Part shown: in pieces, positions 43,017 to 51,563 of the stretch | Position numbering within the stretch: position 1 is the first letter of the stretch | Layout: every line of letters starts with the position of its first letter | NCBI GenBank assembly: GCA_009694375.1 | Contig: SHVB01000004.1 | Coordinates: 33,296 to 97,295 of the forward strand | Direction: 5' to 3' | DNA: 64,000 bases | Source: Acidimicrobiia bacterium | GTDB taxonomy: Bacteria; Actinomycetota; Acidimicrobiia; Acidimicrobiales; VFJN01 | Notes under the pieces: generated by a model | Seen by the model: the letters and a program-made list of their open reading frames with translations, nothing else | What the model was told of the DNA's origin: nothing | Databases searched by the model: none | Program-made: the position numbers and the translations under genes

Positions 43017-44983
43017 GTGAAGTCGTCTAGGTCGGCGAGCAGCTGACGAGAGCGGTAGGCCACGTGCTCGGCGGTGAAGCCGAACTCGGTGAGCACCCGT
43101 GCCCCCGGTGCCGAGGCACCGAACCCGTCGATGGCGACGCTGTCGTCGACCCATCGCTCCCACCCGAACGACGTGCCCGCTTCCACCGACAGGGCCGGGA
43201 TCTCGGGGGGCAAGATGGCGTCCTGCACCAGGTCGGGTTGTTCGGCAAACAGGTCCCAACAGGCGAGGGAGACGACCTGCGCCTCGATGCCTTCGGCGGC
43301 GAGCCGGTCGGCCGCCGCCATGGCGATGTGTACTTCACTTCCGGTAGCCACCAGCACGATGTCGGCGGCGTCGACGGCTCGCAGCACGCGGGCCCCGTGG
43401 TCGAGCTGCCCGCCCCGCGTGCCGGGCAGCACGGGGAGGTCCTGGCGGGAGAGAATGAGCGCAGTGGGCCCATCGTGGGACAACGCCAGCCGCCACGCTT
43501 CGGCGGTCTCGTTGGCATCGGCCGGCCGGATCACTCGAAGCCCGGGGATCGCCCGCAGCGCCGCCAACTGCTCGACGGGCTGGTGGGTGGGCCCGTCTTC
43601 GCCCACTCCTACCGAGTCGTGGGTGAAGGAGTAAATCACCTTGGCCCGGGAAAGGGCGGCGAGGCGGATCGAGGGACGGTTGTAGTCGCTGAACACCAGG
43701 AATGTGCCGCCCACCGGGACGACACCACCATGCAGGGCCATCCCGTTCATGGTGGCGGCCATGGCGTGCTCGCGCACCCCGAAGTACAACTGGCGGCCGG
43801 CGGGATCGGCCCGGCTTTGTACACCGTGGCCCTCAAGCACCGTTCCGGTATTACTGGTGAGGTCGGCGCCACCGGCGAGGAGGGCCGGGACCACCTCGGC
43901 GAGGGCTTGCAGGACGGCGCCGCTGGCCACCCGGGTCGCCACGGACGCTCCTACCTCCCACGAGGGCAGGGCGGTCTCCCAGCCCAGACAACCCCGAGCC
44001 GCCAGGGTGTCGTCGTAGAGCACCCGGTCCCCGCCGAAGGCCTCCACCCGCTTGGTCCACGCGTCGCGCTCTTCGCGGCCACGAGTGCCGGCGCGGCGGT
44101 AGAGCATCACCACGTCTTCGGGAAGGAAGAACGGCTCGTCGGGGAGGCCCATGACGGCCTTGGCGGCGGTGATCTCTTCGGCCTTAAGGGCGTACGCATG
44201 GGCGGCCGGATCGTCGGTGCGGGTGGGGGAGGGATAGGCGATGTGGCTGCGCAGTACCAACAGCGAGGGTTGGTCTTCCACGTCGGCGGCGCGGCGCAGG
44301 GCGGCTTCGAGAACGTCGAGATCTTCGGCCACCTCCCCTAACTCCTCCACGTGCCATCCATAGGAGCGGAAGCGATCCGCGGCGCTATCGCTGAGGGATA
44401 GCTCGGTGGGCCCGTCGATCGAGATGTGGTTGTCGTCGTAGACGCAGATCAGCCCACCGAGGCCGAGGTGACCGGCCAGCGAGGCGGCCTCGTGCGACAG
44501 ACCCTCCGAGAGGTCACCGTCGCCCACCAGGCACCAGGTGTGGTGGTGAACCATGTCCTCCCCGAAGCGCGCTCGAAGTTGCCGTTCGGCAATGGCCAAT
44601 CCCACGGCGTTCCCCAGGCCCTGGCCCAGGGGCCCCGTGGTCACCTCGACACCGTCGGTGTGACCCCGTTCGGGGTGACCGGGGGTCTTGCTGCCCCACT
44701 GGCGGAAGTCCGCCAGGTCCTGTTCGCTCAGGTCGTAGCCGGTGAGGTGCAGCATCGAATACAGCAGGATGGAGGCGTGGCCGATGGAAAGTACGAAGCG
44801 GTCGCGATCAGGCCAGTGGGGATCGCTGGCGTCGTATTTCATGACCCGGGTCCACAACACGTGGGCCAGAGGGGCGAGCGCCATGGCGGTGCCCTGGTGG
44901 CCCGAACGGGCGGCGTGGGGGCCGTCCATGGCGAGACCCCGCACCACATTGATGGCTCGCTGGTCAAGATCCGACGTCGTCAC
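43013..44983 (-). CDS. tkt: transketolase
   Basis: 656 aa thiamine-diphosphate enzyme. N-terminal [18 protein letters not shown], the TPP motif VGDGDLSEG...DDNH, the central pyrimidine domain with [17 protein letters not shown], and the C-terminal domain are complete. The GTG at 44983 is preceded by TAGGGT at 7 nt; frames further upstream are not protein-like. First gene of a tkt-tal-pgl operon. A TetR regulator diverges from it across 43 bp. Confidence 0.95.
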   Translation of the reverse strand: MTTSDLDQRAINVVRGLAMDGPHAARSGHQGTAMALAPLAHVLWTRVMKYDASDPHWPDRDRFVLSIGHASILLYSMLHLTGYDLSEQDLADFRQWGSKTPGHPERGHTDGVEVTTGPLGQGLGNAVGLAIAERQLRARFGEDMVHHHTWCLVGDGDLSEGLSHEAASLAGHLGLGGLICVYDDNHISIDGPTELSLSDSAADRFRSYGWHVEELGEVAEDLDVLEAALRRAADVEDQPSLLVLRSHIAYPSPTRTDDPAAHAYALKAEEITAAKAVMGLPDEPFFLPEDVVMLYRRAGTRGREERDAWTKRVEAFGGDRVLYDDTLAARGCLGWETALPSWEVGASVATRVASGAVLQALAEVVPALLAGGADLTSNTGTVLEGHGVQSRADPAGRQLYFGVREHAMAATMNGMALHGGVVPVGGTFLVFSDYNRPSIRLAALSRAKVIYSFTHDSVGVGEDGPTHQPVEQLAALRAIPGLRVIRPADANETAEAWRLALSHDGPTALILSRQDLPVLPGTRGGQLDHGARVLRAVDAADIVLVATGSEVHIAMAAADRLAAEGIEAQVVSLACWDLFAEQPDLVQDAILPPEIPALSVEAGTSFGWERWVDDSVAIDGFGASAPGARVLTEFGFTAEHVAYRSRQLLADLDDFT

Positions 44984-44990
44984 ATCGAGC

Positions 44991-44996
44991 ACCCTA
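44991..44996 (-). promoter_or_regulatory. putative -10 box (TAGGGT), leaderless, for tkt-tal-pgl
   Basis: Minus-strand TAGGGT ends 7 nt before the GTG at 44983. Confidence 0.5.
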
Positions 44997-45013
44997 CAAG
45001 AGCAATCGGGCGG

Positions 45014-45019
45014 TAGCGT
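45014..45019 (+). promoter_or_regulatory. putative -10 box (TAGCGT), leaderless, for tetR-family gene
   Basis: TAGCGT ends 7 nt before the GTG at 45027. Confidence 0.45.
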
Positions 45020-45026
45020 CAGGCGC

Positions 45027-45641
45027 GTGTCCGAACCCGACGTGGTCATCTCTACCCGTGAGGCCATCTTGTTGGAGGCTCGTCGGTGCTTTGCCGAGCA
45101 GGGTTTCGACGGCACCTCTCTGAACGACATCGCCGCGGGGGTGGGCCTGCGAAAGCCCAGCCTCTTGCACCATTTTGCTTCGAAAGAGGCGATCTACCGC
45201 AACGTGTTTGAAACCTCCCTGGCGGATTTCATCGTGCGGGTAGAGGCAGCGGTGGCGGAGCAGGATCAAGCCGGCTGGAGCAAACTGGATCATGTCGTCA
45301 CCGCGGCCTTCGAGTTTTTTACCGACAACGCAGAGTTCGTGAGGATCATGCGTCGCGAAGCGCTGGATGGGCAGGGCCACCTGGGGGTAGACCTCGGCAC
45401 CGTGTTGAAGCCCCTGTTTGATCGAGCGGTGGGCTTCTTTGAAAGCGAGATCGGTGCCGGCCGTTTCCGAAAGCACGATCCGGAACAGCTGATCATCACC
45501 GGCACCAGCGCCATCATGGGGTACTTCTCCGACGTGCCGTTTTGGCGGGGAGTGCTCGCTCGGGACCCACTGTCGGACGACGCGCTGGCGGCTCGCTTGG
45601 AGCATTTCCGCGAGTTCTTTCGGGCGGCACTGGAGCCCTAG
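45027..45641 (+). CDS. TetR/AcrR family transcriptional regulator
   Basis: 204 aa. N-terminal [23 protein letters not shown], then [17 protein letters not shown] and [10 protein letters not shown]. The C-terminal helical domain is ligand-binding and dimerising. It diverges from tkt, so it may control itself and the pentose-phosphate genes, but I see no palindrome in the 43-bp gap. GTG start fixed by the -10 box. Nothing in the protein indicates the ligand. Confidence 0.87.
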   Translation: MSEPDVVISTREAILLEARRCFAEQGFDGTSLNDIAAGVGLRKPSLLHHFASKEAIYRNVFETSLADFIVRVEAAVAEQDQAGWSKLDHVVTAAFEFFTDNAEFVRIMRREALDGQGHLGVDLGTVLKPLFDRAVGFFESEIGAGRFRKHDPEQLIITGTSAIMGYFSDVPFWRGVLARDPLSDDALAARLEHFREFFRAALEP

Positions 45642-45651
45642 GGCCCCTGCG

Positions 45652-46902
45652 TCAAAGGGTGGCGAGGGCGAGACCCACGAGGGTGTCGATGGCGTTGGCA
45701 TCCACGGTGAAGGCGGCGGGATCCACCTTCCAGGTGCCGTCGTGGGCCTGGGTGATCACGGGGCGAATGGAGCAGCGGGGACCAAAGACACTGACCGGGG
45801 ACCGCCGTGAGGCCTGCCATCGCGCCGTCATGGCCATGATGGTCTCCACCGATCGGTCGCCCTCGATCACCGCCAGGGCCCTCAGGGCTAGGCGCGCATC
45901 GCGCTGTATCTGTATGAGCCACGGCCCTGCCTCGTCCTCGATCCCGGGGGCCGTGCAGTCGGCGGCGGCCTCGAAGAAGGCTCGGGCGGGGTTGAGGTCG
46001 CCCATCGCGGCTGTGTCCACCACGCCCTCGGCGGTGTCGCTGTCGCAGGCCTGAGCGAACGTCAGCCACCCGAGGGCTCCGGCCTCCTGCTGCCAAGCCA
46101 GGATGGGATCCTCACCGCGAACGAACGCGGCGACGGAGGCCAGCGGTAAGTAGTTGGCGATGGGTTGCACCATCGGGTTGGCCAGATAGCCCGAACAGGC
46201 ATCGACGAGGCCGTGCTGGCGACCTCGCAACGGCCCCATGAAGAGCCGATCGCTCATTAGGGCATCGTTCACCGGGTAGTTGTCCCACAGCAACGGGCGC
46301 CGGCCACCGAGGGCGGCGGCGCGAGCTTCGGCATCGGCCACGGTGATGGTGTCGTTCACCACCGCACGCCCGGTCCACCCAATGGGAACTTCCTCGGGTA
46401 CTCCGGCCGCTAGGGCATCGAGGTAGGGCGAGCGGGCGACACCGACGTACTCGGTTGGTATCAGAGCCACCTCGGCTCGGGAACCGAGATGACGGTGCAG
46501 CCAGGTGGTGAGGCGGGCGTGGGCGTGGCCTTGGGCCTCGCCACCGAAGGGGATGTCGTCGAGGGTCAACAACACCAGGGTGGCACCGGCCGCCACCACC
46601 TGATCCACCTTGCCGCCGAGGGCCTCGCGGTCATGGGGATCGTCGTAGGCCATCGACAGTCCCGGCGAGATAGCGAACCCCAGGCGTCCGTGGGGGCGCT
46701 CGGCGAATCGGGCAAAGGCGGCCAACTCGACGGTGTCGTAGAGCACCCGCCACAACTCCCGATGTTTCGGATCGTCCTTTGGTGCGTAGATGTAGTCCGC
46801 CAACCCTTCGGCGGCGTAGCGGTCCGCCAGGGCGGTGCGCGCCCCCCAGGACCACGGTGGGCCGTAGAAACCTTCGATCATCCCGCAGGGCCCAGCCTTC
46901 AC
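45652..46902 (-). CDS. GH84 family beta-N-acetylhexosaminidase (O-GlcNAcase-like)
   Basis: 416 aa. GMIEGFYGPPWS at the N-terminus and TLDDIPFGG with the catalytic Asp pair (about D115-D116) are GH84 signatures; LLWDNYPVND and the following segments line the sugar-binding cleft. No signal peptide, so a cytosolic enzyme, unlike most secreted bacterial GH84 enzymes. Substrate-assisted cleavage of beta-linked N-acetylglucosamine is expected. GTG 46902 was chosen because of TACGGT 7 nt upstream; an ATG at 46923 has a GAGGG in front but overlaps the opposite gene's start. Confidence 0.82.
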   Translation of the reverse strand: MKAGPCGMIEGFYGPPWSWGARTALADRYAAEGLADYIYAPKDDPKHRELWRVLYDTVELAAFARFAERPHGRLGFAISPGLSMAYDDPHDREALGGKVDQVVAAGATLVLLTLDDIPFGGEAQGHAHARLTTWLHRHLGSRAEVALIPTEYVGVARSPYLDALAAGVPEEVPIGWTGRAVVNDTITVADAEARAAALGGRRPLLWDNYPVNDALMSDRLFMGPLRGRQHGLVDACSGYLANPMVQPIANYLPLASVAAFVRGEDPILAWQQEAGALGWLTFAQACDSDTAEGVVDTAAMGDLNPARAFFEAAADCTAPGIEDEAGPWLIQIQRDARLALRALAVIEGDRSVETIMAMTARWQASRRSPVSVFGPRCSIRPVITQAHDGTWKVDPAAFTVDANAIDTLVGLALATL

Positions 46903-46908
46903 GGCCGC

Positions 46909-46914
46909 TACCGT
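46909..46914 (+). promoter_or_regulatory. putative -10 box (TACCGT), leaderless
   Basis: TACCGT ends 7 nt before the ATG at 46922; it overlaps the opposite promoter's -10 box. Confidence 0.5.
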
Positions 46915-46915
46915 A
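46910..46915 (-). promoter_or_regulatory. putative -10 box (TACGGT), leaderless
   Basis: Minus-strand TACGGT ends 7 nt before the GH84 GTG at 46902; five of its six base pairs are shared with the plus-strand box. Confidence 0.5.
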
Positions 46916-46921
46916 CGCCTC

Positions 46922-47563
46922 ATGCCCACCCTCTCCGAGGCCGATTCGAAAACGCGCCTGGCCGCCTACGGGATCCCTTTCCCCGACGAGCGCAGGGTGA
47001 CCACCGCCACCGAGGCGGCGGCAGCCGCGACCACCCTTGGTTATCCCGTGGTGCTCAAGTTGGGGGGCGACACCATCGCGCATAAGACCGAGCGCGGTCT
47101 GGTGCGCCTGCGCTTGGGCGACGCGGCTGCCGTAGAGGAGGCCGCCACCTCGCTGCTGGCTGCCGCCACCCTTGATGATGGTGAGGTGCATCTCTTGGTG
47201 GCGCCGATGCTCTCGGGCCAGCGAGAACTCATTGCCGGCCTGCACCACGATGCCCAATTCGGCATGACGGTGATGTTGGGGGTGGGGGGCATCCTCGCCG
47301 AGGCGGTGGCCGACGTGGCCTTTCGGCTCGTCCCGGTGTCTCGAGGTGACGCGGCGTCGATGATCGACGACCTCGCCACCCAGAAGTTGCTCGGCCCTTT
47401 TCGGGGGGAGCCCGCCGTTGATCGCGAAGCACTGGTGGACGTGATCGTGGGCCTATCGGCGGCGGCCGTAGCCGATCCGACGATCGTGGCCGCCGACCTG
47501 AACCCGCTGATCGTGGTGGATGGTCAGCCCGTGGCGGTTGATGCGTTACTGGAAGTGGCGTGA
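46922..47563 (+). CDS. ADP-forming acyl-CoA synthetase, beta (ATP-grasp) subunit
   Basis: 213 aa. ATP-grasp domain typical of NDP-forming acetyl-CoA synthetases: YPVVLKLGGDTIAHKTERG near 40-58, then LVAPMLSGQRELIAGLHHD and GVGGILAEAVADVAFRLVP, and DLNPLIV near the end. With the alpha subunit it interconverts acyl-CoA plus ADP and phosphate with acid plus CoA plus ATP. ATG at 46922. The alpha gene starts on its stop codon (TGATG). Confidence 0.85.
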   Translation: MPTLSEADSKTRLAAYGIPFPDERRVTTATEAAAAATTLGYPVVLKLGGDTIAHKTERGLVRLRLGDAAAVEEAATSLLAAATLDDGEVHLLVAPMLSGQRELIAGLHHDAQFGMTVMLGVGGILAEAVADVAFRLVPVSRGDAASMIDDLATQKLLGPFRGEPAVDREALVDVIVGLSAAAVADPTIVAADLNPLIVVDGQPVAVDALLEVA

Positions 47564-49038
47564 TGGGGGCGGTGAACGCCGAGGGATTTCGGGCCCTGTT
47601 CGAGCCGCGGGCGGTGCTGGTGGCGGGGGTGTCCACCCATCCCGGCAAGTTCGGGTTCGTGTCGCTCCACAACATCGTGGCGTCGGGCTACGCCGGAGGT
47701 GTGTACGGCACGAGTCGCGAGGCCGGGGAGGTACTGGGCATCCCGATCGTGGCCTCGCTGGAGGATCTCCCCGACGGGGTGATCGACCTCGTTTTTGTTT
47801 GCACACCGGCCGCCGCCAACGCCGAGTTGTTGCGCGCCTGTGCGGGGAAGGGAATCCGAGCCGCCTTCCTGGCCTCGGCGGGGTACGGCGAAGCCGGGGA
47901 GGAAGGCGAAGCCTTGCAGGCCGAGTTGGTGGCCCTCGCCGAGGAACTGGGGATGCTGGTAGCCGGACCGAACGGGCAGGGCGTGGTGTCGACCCCGGCC
48001 CAACTTTGCGCACAGATCGTGGCCCCGTACCCGCCGGCGGGAGGCATCGCCATCGCCTCGCAATCGGGGAACTTCATCTCGTCGTTCATGAACTACGCCG
48101 TGCAAACCGGGGTGGGGGTGAGCCGCGCCGTCTCGGCCGGCAACGCCGCCCAGGTGACCATCCCGGATTACCTCGAGTTCTTCGCCAGCGACCCGGTGAC
48201 CACCGTGGCCTTGGCCTACGTGGAAGGGGTGCCCGACGGACGCGCCTTTTACGAACGCACCCGGGCGGTGGCCGCCGTGAAGCCCGTGGTACTCGTGAAA
48301 GGCGGGGCCACCGCCGGCGGCCAACGAGCGGCCGCATCCCACACGGGTTCGCTGGCCTCAGATGACCGGGTGTTTGATGGTATGTGTCGCCAGGCCGGGA
48401 TCACCCGGGCTGCCACCATCGAGGAGGCCTTCGAGGTGGCCGCCACCTTTGCCACGCAGCCCTTGCCCCGCGGAAACCGGGTGGTGGTGCTCACCACCGC
48501 CGGGGGGTGGGGCGTGGTGGCCGCCGATGCGATCACCCGGTCCTCGCTCATCTTGGCGCCCCTGCCCGAGGATCTGCGAGCGGCATTGGATGGGCGGCTT
48601 CCCCCGCGCTGGAGCCGGAACAATCCCGTCGACCTCGCCGGTGCGGAAACCCGTGACACCATCCCCGAGGTCATCGACCTCATCGTGGGGCACCCCGAGG
48701 TGGATGCCGTCGTGTACCTCGGTCTTGGTATCCAGTCGAACCAGGCGGCGCTGATGCGCAGCGGCCCGTTTTACCCCGACCATGGCCTGGAGCGGATCGT
48801 CAGCTATCACGAGCGCCAAGACGCTCGCTTTGCGCAGGCGGCGGCCGATGCATCCCAGCGGTACGCCAAACCCGTGCTCACCGCTACTGAACTAGCTGTG
48901 ACCCACCCCGATAACGCCGGCCCCGCCGCCGTGCGGGCCAGCGGGCGTATCTGTTACCCCACCGCCAACCGGGCGGTCACGGCTCTCGATCACCTGTGGC
49001 GTCATGTGCGTCATCGCCAGGACGGCACAGGGGCATGA
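47563..49038 (+). CDS. ADP-forming acyl-CoA synthetase, alpha (CoA-binding) subunit
   Basis: 491 aa. Residues 1-120: CoA-binding Rossmann domain (PRAVLVAGVSTHPGKFG). Then two succinyl-CoA-ligase-like domains: GPNGQGVVST, IASQSGNF, and ASHTGSLA carrying the phosphorylated His (H260). Pairs with the upstream ATP-grasp subunit. The acid substrate is not evident; acetate, branched-chain or aryl acids are all used by relatives. ATG overlaps the beta stop by one base; a GTG one codon earlier is possible. Confidence 0.88.
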   Translation: MGAVNAEGFRALFEPRAVLVAGVSTHPGKFGFVSLHNIVASGYAGGVYGTSREAGEVLGIPIVASLEDLPDGVIDLVFVCTPAAANAELLRACAGKGIRAAFLASAGYGEAGEEGEALQAELVALAEELGMLVAGPNGQGVVSTPAQLCAQIVAPYPPAGGIAIASQSGNFISSFMNYAVQTGVGVSRAVSAGNAAQVTIPDYLEFFASDPVTTVALAYVEGVPDGRAFYERTRAVAAVKPVVLVKGGATAGGQRAAASHTGSLASDDRVFDGMCRQAGITRAATIEEAFEVAATFATQPLPRGNRVVVLTTAGGWGVVAADAITRSSLILAPLPEDLRAALDGRLPPRWSRNNPVDLAGAETRDTIPEVIDLIVGHPEVDAVVYLGLGIQSNQAALMRSGPFYPDHGLERIVSYHERQDARFAQAAADASQRYAKPVLTATELAVTHPDNAGPAAVRASGRICYPTANRAVTALDHLWRHVRHRQDGTGA

Positions 49039-49041
49039 CAG

Positions 49042-49686
49042 ATGGAGGATGAGGGCGCTATCGAGCGGTGTCGGATGTTTCCGCTCGGCTCGGTGCTTTT
49101 ACCCTCCGTCGGTCTGCCCTTACACGTGTTCGAGCCGCGCTATCTCGAACTAGTGCGCGATGCCCTTGCCGACGACGGAATCTTTGGAGTGGTGCTCATT
49201 GAGCGCGGCTCGGAGGTGGGCGGGGATGACGTGCGCACGAAGGTGGGCACCCTGGCCCGCATCGTGGAATCGGCGGAACTTCCCGAGGGTCGCTGGGCGG
49301 TGATGGCGGTGGGGGTGCGCCGCTTTCGGGTAACCCGCTGGTGGCCTGACGACCCCTATCCGATTGCCGATGTGGCGTACTGGACCGACCCCGACCCGGC
49401 GGTGGACGGCGAGGAGGAGCGGATGGGGATGCTGGCGCGCTTGCGCCGAGCGTTGGCTTTGGCCGCTGAAGCCGGCGACACCACCGCCCCGGCCACTATT
49501 GAACTGACGAGCGACCCGGGACTGGTGAGTTACCAAGCGGCGGCGGTGGCCCCGATCGGTCCCCTCGACCGGCAGCGTCTGCTGGAAGCCGCCTCTCCCG
49601 AGGAGCGAATAGCGACCCTGAGCCGAATGCTGGACGAAGAAATCGAAGTGCTTGAGTTGCGTCTGGGGGCTCCGGGGTGGGAGTAG
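49042..49686 (+). CDS. LON substrate-binding domain protein
   Basis: 214 aa. MFPLGSVLLPSVGLPLHVFEPRY (in part) and FGVVLIERG are the start of the Lon N-terminal PUA-like domain; GVRRFRV follows. No ATPase or protease domain, so a stand-alone LON-domain protein. Role unknown. ATG at 49042, 3 nt after the upstream stop. Confidence 0.85.
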   Translation: MEDEGAIERCRMFPLGSVLLPSVGLPLHVFEPRYLELVRDALADDGIFGVVLIERGSEVGGDDVRTKVGTLARIVESAELPEGRWAVMAVGVRRFRVTRWWPDDPYPIADVAYWTDPDPAVDGEEERMGMLARLRRALALAAEAGDTTAPATIELTSDPGLVSYQAAAVAPIGPLDRQRLLEAASPEERIATLSRMLDEEIEVLELRLGAPGWE

Positions 49687-49692
49687 TAGGGT
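49687..49692 (+). promoter_or_regulatory. putative -10 box (TAGGGT)
   Basis: TAGGGT ends 9 nt before the GTG at 49702 and overlaps the preceding stop codon region. Confidence 0.35.
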
Positions 49693-49701
49693 CCAGGCTT
49701 C

Positions 49702-50031
49702 GTGGCTAGGACAAACGACGCGTCGAAGACCATTCCCGAGGTCGCTACTGAGCTGTGGGAGTTGACGACCTCGTACGCAAAGCAGGAAACCCTCGATCCC
49801 CTCAAGGGATTGTGGCGCTACCTCAGTTACGGCCTGGCGGGGTCGCTGCTGTTGGGTATCGGGGCGGTGGTGCTGCTGTTGAGTGGTCTGCGGGCGCTCC
49901 AGACCGAAACCGGCACGACCTTCACCGGCAACCTCAGTTGGGTTCCGTATCTCATCATCGTGCTGGTGGCTCTGATGCTGTTGGCGTTGGCTACCTGGCG
50001 AATCACGAAACGGAAGGGACCAGGCCTATGA
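49702..50031 (+). CDS. holin-X-like (DUF1469-type) membrane protein
   Basis: 109 aa. A soluble N-terminal helix of about 40 residues (PEVATELWELTTSYAKQETL) precedes two hydrophobic helices (about 45-67 and 80-98), as in actinobacterial putative holin-X proteins. Not phage-linked here. First gene of an overlapped run ending at the MarP-like protease. GTG start with a -10 box 9 nt upstream. Confidence 0.65.
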   Translation: MARTNDASKTIPEVATELWELTTSYAKQETLDPLKGLWRYLSYGLAGSLLLGIGAVVLLLSGLRALQTETGTTFTGNLSWVPYLIIVLVALMLLALATWRITKRKGPGL

Positions 50032-50249
50032 GCGCGCCGACCACTACCCCGGGCCCCATCGAACGTTCCGACTTGGAGGCAAAATTCAGGGAGCTGCGCG
50101 GCGGGGTCAACCACACCCGCCAGTCGGCGACCAATACGCTGGTGACGGTGGGCATTGTGGTGGCGGCGGGAGTCTTGGCCGCCGTGTTCCTGTGGGGCCG
50201 ACGCAAGGGTCGAGGACGCGCCACGGTGGTTGAGGTCCGCCGCATCTGA
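50028..50249 (+). CDS. small single-pass membrane protein
   Basis: 73 aa. Helical N-terminus (SDLEAKFRELRGGVNHTR), one membrane helix (about 37-55) and a basic tail. Its placement after a holin-X-like protein resembles actinobacterial DUF3618-type partners, but assignment is weak. ATG overlaps the upstream stop by 4 nt (ATGA). Confidence 0.65.
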   Translation: MSAPTTTPGPIERSDLEAKFRELRGGVNHTRQSATNTLVTVGIVVAAGVLAAVFLWGRRKGRGRATVVEVRRI

Positions 50250-50440
50250 TGCTGCTGCTCGCCCTGCTTGAGCGTCTCGCTCTGCGCGCCCGGTGGTCCG
50301 GCATCCGGTCGGTCGGTACCGGCCTGTGGATTACCGTGTACCTCCTACGCTCCTACCAGAAGCGCTCGGCGCGACGTTCGGTGGTGTTACGAGAGGAACT
50401 GCGGCCGGGTGAGGCACTGCTGATCACCCACGAACCATGA
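50249..50440 (+). CDS. small basic protein of unknown function
   Basis: 63 aa. A short amphipathic or partly buried N-terminus ([14 protein letters not shown]), a hydrophobic segment ([11 protein letters not shown]), then a basic tail and [15 protein letters not shown] overlaps the upstream stop by one base (TGATG) and its own stop overlaps the sulfur-carrier start, so it belongs to the coupled run. No family recognised. Confidence 0.6.
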   Translation: MLLLALLERLALRARWSGIRSVGTGLWITVYLLRSYQKRSARRSVVLREELRPGEALLITHEP

Positions 50441-50637
50441 AGGTTCGCCTCCGCAATCCCACGCGTGATGTGGTGATGGAAGGCCCCGTCCGGGTGCACG
50501 CCTTGCTCGATCGTCTCGGGTTGCACCGCGACACGGTGCTGGTGATCGTGGGCGACACCCTCGTTCCCGGTGATGCCCTCCTCAACGACAGCGATGAGGT
50601 GGAAATCCGTCCGGTGATCTCCGGGGGTGCGGTGTGA
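50437..50637 (+). CDS. ttuB: ThiS/MoaD/TtuB-like sulfur carrier protein
   Basis: 66 aa beta-grasp fold: [33 protein letters not shown] and [12 protein letters not shown] match ubiquitin-like sulfur carriers. The di-Gly normally at the C-terminus is followed by Ala-Val (GGAV). Overlapped by a TtuA-like thiolase, so it probably donates sulfur for tRNA thiolation as TtuB does in Thermus; the E1-like activator (TtuC/MoeB) is not in the window. ATG overlaps the upstream stop by 4 nt. Confidence 0.78.
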   Translation: MKVRLRNPTRDVVMEGPVRVHALLDRLGLHRDTVLVIVGDTLVPGDALLNDSDEVEIRPVISGGAV

Positions 50638-51563
50638 AGTGCACCGTGTGCCGAGGTCCGGCGGTGATCAACGTGCGACGGGCCAATGCTAATTTTTGCG
50701 CCGAGCATTTTCTACGGCTCTGCCGAGACCAAGTAGCCCGGGCGATCAAAGATTTCCAGATGCTGTCGTCGACGGATCGTGTGTTGGTGGCCGTGTCGGG
50801 GGGAAAAGACTCGCTGGCGGTATGGGACATTCTCCTTCAACTCGGCTATCAGGCGGATGGGCTCTACCTGGGCCTGGGGATTGGCGACTACAGCGACTCC
50901 TCCGGTGCGTTCGCCCGCTCCTTTGCCGACGAGCGTGGCCTGTCGCTCCTGGAGGTGGATCTTCCCCGCGATCACGGGTTCGACATCCCCACCGGCGCCG
51001 CCGCCGCCAAGCGGGTGCCGTGTTCGGCGTGTGGCTTGTCGAAGCGACATCTCTTCGACGAGGCGGCCCGATCCGGTGGCTATGACGTAGTGGTTACCGG
51101 CCATAACCTCGACGATGAAGCCGCCGTTTTGTTCGGCAACGTGCTGCATTGGCAAGCCGACTACCTTGGTCGCCAACTGCCGGTGCTCCCCGCTCGCCAC
51201 GGATTCCCCAAGAAGGTGAAGCCGTTGGTGCGTCTCGGCGAGCGAGAGATGGCGGCGTACTGCGTGCTGCGAGGCATCGACTACATCGTGGAGGAGTGTC
51301 CGATGGCCGCTGGTAACAAGCACCTCGGATACAAGGAAGCCCTCAACGCCATCGAGGCCACCTCGCCGGGCTCGAAACACGACTTTTACTTCGGGTTCCT
51401 GGCGCGCGCTTCGGCGCGTTTCACCCCCGAGGCCGAGGCGGAACAGCGCCAACTCACCGCCTGCGAGCGATGTGGGGCGCCCACCCCCGGCGAGGTATGT
51501 GCCTTCTGTAAACTGGCGGAGCGAGCCACCGGCGTCCCCGTGCAACTCGGACGGCGCCCGTGA
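50634..51563 (+). CDS. ttuA: TtuA-like tRNA 2-thiolation enzyme
   Basis: 309 aa. N-terminal zinc knuckle (C3, C6, C22, H25), PP-loop [12 protein letters not shown], central CSACGLSKR and a later EECPMA Cys, which together are the [4Fe-4S]-binding Cys set of TtuA, and a C-terminal zinc ribbon (CERCG...CAFC). The family converts position 54 (ribothymidine) of the tRNA T-loop to its 2-thio form with sulfur from TtuB. GTG start overlaps the ttuB stop (GTGA). Related TtcA or CTU1 functions (C32 or U34) are less likely given the trmI neighbour. Confidence 0.85.
   Translation: MKCTVCRGPAVINVRRANANFCAEHFLRLCRDQVARAIKDFQMLSSTDRVLVAVSGGKDSLAVWDILLQLGYQADGLYLGLGIGDYSDSSGAFARSFADERGLSLLEVDLPRDHGFDIPTGAAAAKRVPCSACGLSKRHLFDEAARSGGYDVVVTGHNLDDEAAVLFGNVLHWQADYLGRQLPVLPARHGFPKKVKPLVRLGEREMAAYCVLRGIDYIVEECPMAAGNKHLGYKEALNAIEATSPGSKHDFYFGFLARASARFTPEAEAEQRQLTACERCGAPTPGEVCAFCKLAERATGVPVQLGRRP

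Noticed and set aside
43064..44341. Long plus-strand frame opposite tkt
   Set aside because: Antisense shadow of transketolase; composition is not protein-like.
45020..45026. TetR operator in the tkt/tetR gap
   Set aside because: I looked for an inverted repeat in 44984-45026 and found none convincing.
46916..46929. ATG 46923 as start of GH84
   Set aside because: GAGGG upstream is attractive, but GTG 46902 has a -10 box at the same 7-nt spacing as other genes; the ATG overlaps the opposite start codon. Not fully excluded.
49702..50440. Prophage lysis cassette
   Set aside because: A holin-like protein is present but no endolysin, integrase or structural phage genes; the genes are locked in a housekeeping run.
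50437..51563. Thiamine (ThiS) or molybdopterin (MoaD) role for the sulfur carrier
   Set aside because: No thiG, thiE, moaE or moeB nearby; the overlapping TtuA-like gene and trmI point to tRNA.
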